NCBI RefSeq assembly: GCF_014529535.1
Contig: NC_050738.1
Span: forward strand, 186,001-250,000
DNA length: 64,000 nt
From: Bradysia coprophila
Lineage: Eukaryota > Arthropoda > Insecta > Diptera > Sciaridae
Reading direction: 5' to 3'
Shown here one piece after another: positions 25,401-37,400 of this stretch. The position numbers and the translations under genes were made by a program. Every line of letters starts with the position of its first letter. The first letter of the stretch is position 1. The notes beneath the pieces were generated by a model. It saw only the letters and a list, made by a program, of their open reading frames with translations, did no database searches and had not been told where the DNA came from.

Positions 25401-28400
25401 TGACGTTTTGACTATACGGTCACTGTTAAACGCGGAATGTCGAAAGAATTTCTGTTTTTCTTTGGACATTCGATCGGATTTGCCTAATTGTTGCTGTTGT
25501 CCCTTATCTTGATCAACATTTAAAGAACATTTAAATGTCGAACTTTGACTCGGAGGATTATTGTCATTCGAATAAACAATGTCTATCACTGGGTTTGTTT
25601 GCTTTTTTTGATTTAATAATGTAGTTGGTTGATTTTGTGAATTAATTTTTTTACCAGGTTTTGGTGGTGAGGCGTCATCGTCTTGGTCGTCGTTGTTATC
25701 AATTTCTTTACGCTTCAATTCTTTCGGTACGACTCGTCGTCGGACAGTTGATGACTTTTTCATTGATGGATGTGTGGTCACCGGTGTCACTTGACTGAGC
25801 GCTAACTGGGATGCGTTCGCTTTCAACGGTGTTTGTTCGGTTAAGCTAGACGGAATGGATGTACTGGTGGAAGTAGTTGGTGATTTGAGTCCATGCAGTG
25901 ACGACGCTGATCTATTAACACCCATTGAGATTCTTAAAACGAGAAATTCAAATCTCAACAACGGTCGAACAATTGCAATCAGACACCGATTCGCTTACCT
26001 CTTCTTCCTTTCAACAATCTTTTCACGAATTTTGCTAATGCTCTTTCGGCTAGTTGAAGGCGAACCATCGGCACGACTCGATTTCGGCTGTACAATATCA
26101 TGGTGTTCCAAGCAATGGCGGCATCTGAAAAATAAAGTGTGAAATTTGAATAGTTCCGGATCGATAGTCACACGACTCAATGAGAAAACCATGCGCTCGA
26201 TATGACAATTTACCTCCACTGGCACTTTGGCTTCTTTTCAGGCACAGGATCTAAACAGCTCAAATGAAAGTTTTTCTCGCATGCGCAACAACCCAGCACG
26301 CATATACCGGCATCGGTTCGTTGGCATGATTCACAGGTGGATTTACACTGATCGCAGAACCATTTGCTGCCTTTTTTGACAAGTGTGGCTAGTGGAACTA
26401 CTTCGTTGGTTTTGGCTGCATTATTTGCACACGTTGAATGCAGTGACATACCACATCCGTTACAGGAGCTGAGTGGTTCCGGACTACCAAGTGGTCCTTT
26501 CAACGCTGTTCCAAGGCATTCAGCACATGACTGAAAAGGAGAAAAACACGAATTAAATTTCGAAGCAAAGTCCAGCAAAATTCAAATGATTTTCAGCATT
26601 TTGGATCTGTAGGTCATTGTATACAGAGTTATGTGCCCAATTGTGAAATTGACATAAGATTGATTTGCTTAGGTCAAAGATTAACCATGGGTAAAGTTTG
26701 ATATACGCTCATGTTCAGTGACGGAAAGAACAACCAATTATATTCTTCCAATTAAATTCGATGAGCGCAAGAACGATCAGAAAAAGTTTTGTCTCAGACA
26801 CACACTCTACACGGATAATAGCGGTCGAGTCCTCTTAAATCGTAGCTCATAAAGTTAAAATTAAGACTAAGTTCACCATCATCAAAGACGGTCTTCATTT
26901 GGAAAACCACTTTAAAAAAATCAGCAAAATTTTCATCCGACCTCTTACGATCGGTGGTGGTGTAATTGGTGTAATGTAATTGACGGTAAAGGAAAAATAT
27001 TCCTCGTAGAACGTAAAACCCGAATAACGAAAGGTGAAATTATTGCCGCCCCTCTCTAAATCGTGAACGGCCAAGCTAACAAGTGTTTATCAATCAAACT
27101 GATTTCAGCATGGGAAAATCGTCAACTTTTGATTAGCAGGTAAAAGGTAATCACGTTGCATACAGTTTCAACCAGTTATTCACGCCAATTTCATTTACGA
27201 TGAGCCGATTAAATTATAATTATTCCCAATAAAATACTTCGATTTTCACATATAATATAACCAACTCGTGACATCGTATTGATAAAAACATGCAACGTAA
27301 ATTCAATAAATTACAGACAATTAACAATTACAATGAGAGCAGAGTTCAGCTGACTGAGAATATTGTTGCAAAACTATCAACCGTTTTTTTTTAACGTGAA
27401 ATGTAATTTGCAATCGGAAGATTATAACTGTTCTGGTTGGCACAGTGCATTAAATGTAAACCGATAAATTGATTTAGAAAGTTTTTATCATACATTCACA
27501 TAAAATATGCAAGTTCGAGTTCTATAGAAAATTTATTAATAATTGCGGGTTAAGCTATGATACGATTTGAATGTTGTGTTGTCTTGCTTTCAGGTAACGA
27601 GTTTTTTATTACATTTTATTTGTGATCTACTTTTCGAGAAAATTTGCTCGCATTTTGTTAACGAGCCATTTAACATTAGAATTTGAATCAAAACTATTCA
27701 GACTTGCTTCCCATGTACTGACGACAATAATATTCCCAAAAATGAATTGTGTTTCAATCAATCTTTTAACGTTAAACCAATGGCAAGCCAAGAAAATTAA
27801 ATTAGACGGAGAGTAACACCTCGCACTCAGCGAATTAATGGACCCGATACTCATTGCGGGACATAAAATTTGATGCATTAAAAGTTGAATGAAGTCAATT
27901 AATTAAGTCGCTGCAATTTATACAAAGTGAGCACAGATGACCTACCGCCTATCTTTGAGAAAGGTTTTCCTAATTTTCTCAAATTTTCCATAATCTTTCA
28001 ATTTTGGCAAATTTTCTTGAGATCAAGAAAATTCGAGGAAAACATTTAAAATTCAGGGCTCCCACAGTGTCCTATACTTTCCTACTTTTTTCGAAATTTG
28101 TCCTACTTGTCCTACGTAGGGCACTTCAGGAACTCTAATTAAGTGACAATCAAGCGGATTCTGAGCTCTAAAAGTAAATTAAAATAATTTTCGCCCTAAC
28201 TTTATATGATTATTGGCTTAGATTATCAGAGATGAAATATATTCTTGGACATTTTAAATACGAAGTGACTATTTGCACCCGGGTGCAAATAGTCATATAA
28301 ACACTATTTGCACCCGGGTGCAAATAGTCATATAAACCATATTTGCACCCAACTCCAACATAAATCCCGCTTTTGTTATGTAAAAATAAGAAAAAAGTTA

Positions 28401-31400
28401 TCGTTTTACTAGGAGCGAACATACTCTGTTGGACTTTAGTAATTAGATTCTTCCTTTTTCGAATGAGTTCGAACATACTGCGATAGACTTCAGCAGTTAG
28501 ATTTTTCCTTTTACGAATGGGTTCGAACATATTGTGATGGAGTTTAGCAATTAGATTCGTCCTTTTACGAATAGGAACGAAAACAGTCTGATGGACTTTA
28601 GCAATATTAGATTCATCCTTTTACAATTAGGAACGAAAATACTCTGTTGGACTTTAGCAATTAGATTCATCCTTTTACGAATAGGAACGAAGATACTCTT
28701 TTGGACTTTAGTAATTAGATTCTTCCTTTTACGAATGAGTTCGAACATACTGCGGTAGACTTCAGCAATTAGATTTTTCCTTTTACGAATGGGTCCGAAC
28801 ACACTAGATCGCAGCTCAGATATTGAGTCTGAACCTTATCCAAAAGTTATCTACTTCAAAAACAAATTTCTGTTCTACTACATATTATCGTATCAGTATG
28901 AACAAAACCATCGGCAATGCTTTGAATTTTCTTGTTTATCTACACATTTCAGGTAATGTGCTGTGTACTTGCCTCGATTGGTTCGATTTGTTATGTACTG
29001 ATATTACTGCCGCTGCAGCAAAACAAGTAAATGTGACATTCTTTTGCAAATCTTCCAGAATCTAAATTTTTTGTGTACTTTTCCACACTGAAATTCTTTC
29101 TTTTTGTATTTTTGATAAATAAAAATACAATTTTCATTCACTAAGTACTTCCTTTGTTACTTTTAACTTGAACTGCAGCTTTTTCTAATAGTTTCCATAT
29201 AAAAAAAACGTAATTTCCTTGGATTTTGATATAATTGGGTGCAAATAGTGTTTATATGACTATTTGCAACCGGGTGCAAATAGCATCTACCTTTTAAATA
29301 TCAGCTCAAACCTTCTACAAAATAAAGAGTCGATACTAGGAACAACAGGCAGTCAAGTATGGTATTAATGCATATAAGGGTGTTATGAATATTCCCATAA
29401 TTGATCGTCTGCTGTCACTTTGTCACAAACTATCAGGTTTATTTATATCTTCAAAAATTCTAAGGTGAAAAGTGGTAGAAAAAAAGCAGCAGGACGAAAG
29501 AGCTGATCGTGAACATAAGGACAAAAAAGCGAAGGAAGACAATATAAGGGAAATCGATAGATCGATTGATCAGTAATTGGCAACGTTAAATGTGGCGAAA
29601 AAGTTGTTGATCGTCTGTAACAAATGTTTGAGGAAAGCTGTAAAGTAAATTCACGGCAAAATAAATAATTCTGGCAGGAGCGGTTCATTTTTGCTTTATT
29701 GTGAGCATAATAAAGTATCTTTCATTGAGTCAAATACAATATTTTATGTCACAGAGGCATCTAAAGTTTGCAGTGGCATAAATAACTATTTTGAACCTTA
29801 ATTGGAGTGTCTGCAATTTTCATTATTAAATCTAAAAAAAATGTCCTACATGTCCTGCGGTAGGACACGAAAGTTTTAGTGGGAAGTGGAACCGCTGAAA
29901 TTTTCTTAAATTTCCTTTACTATTTTCCAAAATCTAGATTTTCGTAGATTTTTCGATTTTAAAGAGAAATTTTTTAGATTTTCTTTATTTTCTTGATTTT
30001 CTCAATTTTCTGGAATTTTCTTAGTTTTCAAAATTTATCAATGTGAAAACGACCGGTGATTGTACTGGTAAGATACATAGAAATGAGAATCACGAAATAA
30101 TGTGGAGCTGAAGATTTAGTTCTCATTCGTTCAGACGAGAATCTTTCTGTGAGGATAGAGAACCACCTTACGGTATATTGATGATCACTAACCGCTTGTT
30201 AGTTAAATCATGCCACCATATTCCAGTTTGTTTGAACATTAGTTCCATAAGTATCAAGAAAACTTCGAATCATAAATGATTAACCGTAATTTCAAGCGTT
30301 TAAGTTGTGATTGAATTGTCCTCGATCCACAGAGAACATTTTCATTTCAATCGTGTGGGATATGACGTCAATTCTAACGCAGATACACACAGTCGATTAG
30401 TCTGTTTATCTTCTGACCGTGTCAGTGTAAATTGGCATCCTAATGTACTTTTGCAACAGAATTGAATCAACCAACAACCTAATCGCACGTTACCATCAAG
30501 CACAAATTAATGTATCATGCATCGCTTAAACTACACTTTATTCGATAGATACAGCAGATGAACTACTGCGGTACTCTAAACGTAATGTGTGTTCGTATGT
30601 ATGACATGCGAGCAACAAAACCGAAGAGGTTTATTGTTGATTTATGTTGGATGGTATTTAATCATCGCTGGCTATCAATCTCTTCCATTTTATTTTCATC
30701 AACATTCATTATTTTGACTTAAAATACAGGAAAAATACGGAAACCTGCCAACCGACAGCAACTATAACACACAACAACCGGGGGAAAAAAATCAGAAGAA
30801 ATAAACCATTACAAATATGGAAGCATAAAAATAATCGCATAAATCGCAATAAATTGTGTGTGCCTATATTCCATTTGTGTATTTTATAACTACGGTCGAT
30901 GGTGGTGATGATGATCGCCGCTTTTGCAAGAAATATTTTTTTTTTATTTCATTTTTCACTGTTAAATGAATTTTGTATATCTACCAATGGTCTGATGGTT
31001 TAACAAGTATGACGCTCTTACATTCACAATTCTTTGTTTTTAGCCTTGAATTAGGTCATAGGCGTTAGTCAAAGTCAATAAAAATCATTTTTGCCGGGTG
31101 TTAGTTCTAGTTATCTAGTCATGTTATTGATACACAACTAAATTTGTTTGGAATTACATTCAACGAATGAAAGGTGATGGCTGAAACTGATGAGTCACTG
31201 GAGAATCTCGTGAAATATACAATAAACAATGTTGGCGAGTACTGGTGAATCACAGATGATAGAGAGATTGAAACATCGAAAAATCAATGGATAATGAAAT
31301 ATGAATCGTTGATGAAGTGGAGTAGGTAATATGACGATCAGTACGGAGCTAGAGGAACAATTGTTTAGAAGACACATCAAGTTTTAGACTAATTCAAGTC

Positions 31401-34400
31401 AATGTACGCTTCAGAATAAGTGTATTGACGATGAATCTGTCGTAACACATTGTGGATTCACCTATGAACGGTTGTCACGATCGTCCGGGTGAGAAGGTTA
31501 CATTTTATGATTTTTTTACCCAGAAAATTCATTTAATCAAAGGCTAACCGAGTCAGATTACATTCTGACCGCCTGTGTCAACTTTTTTATCCATTCCTGC
31601 TTAAGCTTCTATTACTTCACTTGAGGGGTCGTCTAGGACTTCAAAACGTTTAATACAATTTTCGTCACAGTCACATGAATGACAATTGTGATAGACTCCC
31701 AACTATCAGTCGTTGGAGTAAGAATTAGGAAAAAATCATTTTTTTTTTCAATCGTCCTACGACCATAATTCAACATCAAACTACACTCGATATAACTGTC
31801 GTTCAGATCTTATAATTGATCTGAAATGACATGCAAAAATTGATATTTAATCAAATTGCATAATTGTAACAGATATACCTGGTTCGGCTTGTGTGTTCAA
31901 ACACACATACTCTCTCTCACACACACACAATGAGCTCCCAAAAATGTTAATTTTTCTGTTTGTAGAAATGTGGCAACATTGCACATAAATTAAACTACAT
32001 CTGCGACTTCATGTAAATATGCATAAACTTACGTTCGAACAAAAAATTGAGTTTTTTTTTAAATACAAAACAAAACAGTCGATATACCTTTTTGGTTGCA
32101 TCACACACCGCTGTGTATATGTATAGTTAAATGAATATATTGCATACCAACCAGGTGGAATGTTCTACTAAGAAATGCAATGAAAGTTAAAGAAGCAGAA
32201 CATTCGTGTGATATGTATACGACAGTTGTATACGACGATTGTAGTATCTATGTACTTTTATACATTATATAGACTATAGACTAATGCATAAGTTGTTGCG
32301 TAGGATATCATTTGGAAAACAGAAATTGTTTCGAGTCACCAAATTCTCTTCTTCTTTTCAGAATTCTGTTTTTTTATTTCTACTCATTTACAAAGCGACT
32401 AATCAAATTAACGTCATTAACATGGTAATGCCAAGACCTTTTCATTTGTCCATTTATTTTCGTTCGTTGAAATTGTTCGGTTTTAAGAATTGTAGAAAAC
32501 TTGTTTTGTTCACAATTCACATCAGTTTTCAGTGTGTACATTTTAAGCGCATGAAATGCTGTAATAAATAACGTCTACGAGTCATGATGAACATGATTCG
32601 GTATATAATATTATACTCTTTGCATAGTTCAATGGACACCAGCATATTAACGACGAAATTATTGGAAGTTTAAATTAGTTAATCCTCACGACACAATTTG
32701 AATAAATTTAGATTATAATCGCTGACAAAAATCTCTTCCCAGTTTGGATGTTTAACATCAGATCAATTGATTGTCTTTAGAGTTACTTCCTACTCCGTCA
32801 AAGACGATGGATTTACATTTTTGTTAATGTTTAATGAACGGCGTACACTTTTTTGTTGACTAAGAGATAAGCCGGAAATGTTACAACAGTTATTGAATGA
32901 ACAGTGATTGTGTTGTTAGAGTACTGATCTTGATGAACGAATAGTCTCAATACCAACAACGTCCCACACTATAGCGGAACACATCCCACACTATAGCATA
33001 ACACGTCCCACACTAAACACGTCACATACTATAGCTGAAAACGTCACATACTATAGCTGAACACGTCCCACACTATAGCTGAACACGTCCCACACTATAG
33101 CGGAACACGTCCCACACTATAGCGGAACACGTCCCACACTATAACGGAACACGTTCCACACTATAGCGGAACACGTTCCACACTATAGCGGAACACGTTC
33201 CACACTATAGCGGAACATGTTCCACACTATAGCGGAACACGTTCCACACTATAGCGGAACACGTTCCACACTATAGCGGAACACGTTCCACACTATAGCG
33301 GAACACGTTCGACACTACAGCGGAACACGTCCCACACTATAGCGAAAAACACGTCCCACATTATAGCTGAACACACGTCCCACACTATAGCGAAAAACAC
33401 GTCCCACATTATAGCTGAACACACGTCCCACACTATAGCGAAACACGTCCCATACTACAGCGGAACACGTCCCACACTATAGCGGAACACGTCCCACACT
33501 ATAGCGGAACAAAAGCTAAAACCTTTGTAGACTCCTGGGAAAAAATGGTATGGTGATGGTCTCCTCTGTCCGTATTTTTATGTGAATTGCAAGTTCCACC
33601 TGACATATCAACCTGTTCACATGCATCACACATTGTCTTCTCCGTAACAGACTCTGTTAACCAGAGTTATAAGCAACGGAATATCACAGATGACGACTAA
33701 GGGCGCTTACCATTTCTTTTCCCAAACTCCTAAAATTGACCTGCACCTGTTCCGAGATGAATTGAATTCTACCCTGGTTTATTGATCGAAATTGATCAGA
33801 AGAGGTAATAAAACGAAGAAAGAACCAATCGATAGAAACCTATGAATTCTAACAGAAAACACTTACCACGAAACACCTCGAATTTAATTACAAGAAGTCA
33901 AAGACCTAATCGGAATAAAACCGATGACAAAACTTACAGAATTTATGGTTTTCTATTTACTTATTTACTAATTTCGTTAATGTGGTATAGACATCGAAAC
34001 GAAAGTTGAATAACAGCAAACAACAATTTCATCAACGACACCGATTGTCACCGATGAATTTTCGTTTCTTTTTTTTTTAGTTTGTTTTGAAAAGCGAAGT
34101 TTCGTTTATCATACATTTGTATCGACTAACGTTAATGTTAAATGTAATTAGCAATTAATGCTCGCTAGAATGTGTGTTTCGTTTACGCAGGGTTGTGTAT
34201 GGCACGATGTTTTTGTTAGAATTTCGGTAGACAGTAGATCGATTTCTGTAATCGTTCTACAACTGGTGAAAGAGAATAATGACAGGGAGACTTTATAGAA
34301 TTGTCACGGCTATGATAGTTAATCGACAAACTAAAAGAAGTAACCTCAGTGACAACAATTCATAGACACTGTACTGTGATCATAAAAATACTTTTCACGC

Positions 34401-37400
34401 CATTCCATTACAACTAACACTCAAAACCATCGAATCCATATCGAATCCTGAAACAACCCTAACATTAATACCACTTTATAAACCGTTCTGCCGAAGTGTA
34501 TGACGACCTGAACGTATTCTTCCGTATACACATATCACACACATTAGCTGAATGTAACAACAAAAAAATATTTTCCGTTTTCATTTTCTTACAAAGTATA
34601 ATATTTACGGATGTGTTGAGTACATGTCAAATGTGTGCACATGTATCGAATGGGAAGATATATAAGCTAAATTTGAAATAACGTAACACATTTCAATTTT
34701 ACATCTGGTTAGCGATATACTCATTTTTATAATGTTATGTGTAGCGTATTTAAGCGCGCGTATTTATACACATCCTATACGTTTAACACACGTCAATTCG
34801 TATTCGGTATTATGTATAAACGTTACAGGTAATCACTTAAAAAAAAAATTATCAATTTCTTCACACCGTTGTCATATTTTACATTTTAGTAAAACGAACA
34901 AAAATCGACGTGAAGGATAGTTACGTACCTACTGTCCGTGGTTGTTGTATTTGTACAAATGAAGTAGAAAAAACATTGGACAAATAAACACGTGAGCTCT
35001 GTGCTCGCATTTAAAACGAGGAATGCAGACTCGACTAAGAAATCCACCTAATGCCTGTTCTACCTTTCCCTCCTGCCAAAAGTTGTTAATGAGTCAGAGA
35101 GTGAAAAACGCAGGATTGGAAAAAATTTCTTTCCGGTATCCGAATCCGATTACCCGGTGACCAAAAACGTAAAACTGACTTCTCGCTTGTTTTACCAAAA
35201 ATCATTCGATTTCCCTTTCAAACCGAAAATTTTTCTTTAAAATTTCCCAGTTCCCTGGATACTACGGATACACAACTCCGGAGTATCACATACGATTTAG
35301 TGAACATAGTCCATTTTGTTCGTCGAAGAAGTGTGTCTACCTTCGAGTCTGGAAGTTTGTCACCCCTCGGGTCTCGGTTACAAATTCACCTCTTTCTTCT
35401 TTCGATTCTAATTCTAAAATTATCGTTCTATCGATGTTACTAGCCTAGAGATCTCATTTTGTGCTTTTCCTTATAAACCAATCCCATCATCCTACATCGA
35501 CATCTGCAATCATTAACAGCAACATAATTTATAGCGCATATGGCTTGTTATACATTCTGTTTACAAATAATTTTTTCTTTTTCTTTAATCTATTTAATAA
35601 GCCAACAGTCTTTCGAACGCGGAACATTAGTGTCTGTTTATGTTTAAAGCAACAACGAAACAACAACATGGTCCGGCATCAGTAAATAATAAACTAACTC
35701 AGTTCGCTACATCATTTCGATTGTCGGTCGAGTCAGAAAGTCAATTTGTTGTGTGATTCAATCGATGTTTGTTTACATACAAACGCGATGAATGGCTTTC
35801 TTTATGTCCAACGACATTTGATCTGATTAACAGAAGTTCAACTCAATCAATTCGGAATCGATGACGACGGTTAAATGGACGGTTAACGTAAATCAATTAC
35901 GAATCTTACTCATCCCCACAGGTACGAGTAAATATGTCAGACAAACCGGTACAAATTGATTAGAATTCAGATTTATCGAGACTGGCGTTTATATGCAATG
36001 GATCAATGAGACTCTTTTTCTTTTCAATCCCTAATTGGATTCAGTTCCGCTTGTTAAAGTAAAAAAACGATCGCAAAAGTGAATTCTCTTCCATGTACAG
36101 TTGGATAATGGTAGCGAGAAAAAAAATTAATTAAATTGTTCGGATTGCCTTGAAAACAATCCTACAGAATCTGAATGCGTAATTTTCATATAACATCCAC
36201 CGCGGTGGCAGGAAATGTATGGTGTTTCTTCAGTTGGAAAGATCCGAAGCGATTTCGGAATTTTTTTCATGCAAAATTTGTGTTCTACAATGAAACAGAG
36301 TGAGTTGTCTGCTATACACGAAAAGTTTATCGAAATTAAATTGAAATTTAACAAAAAAAAAACTTTCAGGGGTTTACACACAGTGTGTATGTATAGAGGG
36401 CACATCTTAATACGCTTCTGTGTTGGTGCGTGTTATTGATGTAAATAATGGAAATATTTACTTCAACCTAAACATAGAATGAAAAAAAAACGTTCATTGA
36501 AGCGGAAATAAAAGGGGTTAAGACGATCAGAGCGAATGAATAGAAACGTTCGCATACAAAAAACTAACCCGAAAGAATACGAAAGGTATCAACAACAACA
36601 ACAACTTTAATTCTCACATTTGTTGGACGGTAAGTGAGTCATTTAATTGGAGTAGCATGAGTCAAGTTATTTTTTTCTTCGCTTTTTTTTCTCTCATCAC
36701 ATGGCAACATTATGAATGTAGTATCCAGTCGTTTGATATGGGCGTTTGCAGTGAGTGTAAGTGATTTTTTTTTCTTCACAAATTCGTATTGGAATTGGGG
36801 AGAAGAATGTTTCGATTCTTGCCTTGGCAGAAGCCTTGGGTGTCAGACCTTTCAAAACGAATGAGTGAGATCTAAGATGTGCGGAGATGTGAGGAGATGT
36901 GGTAGTGGAGATTTGTTCAGAGAATTTTCATATCCTCGCATCTCCGTACCGTTAAGAACCATTGGGTTAGTCGTCTCTGATGACTTTGAAAAGTTAGACA
37001 TGCAGTTAGCAGTAAATACGGTACAGTGAATTTTAGGATTGGTTTTTGTGAGAAACTCCTTACATAGTCCTCTTACGACTTATGGCTACGGCATTGAAAG
37101 GTTATTAAATACTCCACCTAATACGAAAAATGTTTGTTTGGCCATATCTGGCCCATGGGCAAGTTAGATCTCCAGTGGTGGCAGAAGACCATAAATCGCA
37201 AAATATGAAAGTAAAATAAAAGTAAAAACTTCAGGGTTGGCATTGTCACACCATAGCTACGGCACTGTTTCACATTCATTGTTATACTCTGGGAGGACAC
37301 GAATAGGAATATTGTGTATCTCAGTCAGCTTGCATTTGAAAGACATGGTGTCAAAATGAAGGTATTGGTGCTGCAATGAGACCTGAAAGAATCTGTCTAT

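Noticed and set aside
32881..32960. tRNA gene near TGTTAGAGTACTGATC
   Set aside because: There is a superficial resemblance to a tRNA D-arm and anticodon side, but no B box or acceptor stem.
32961..33510. CRISPR array
   Set aside because: The 22-bp units abut with no unique spacers, and the context is an intron of an animal gene.
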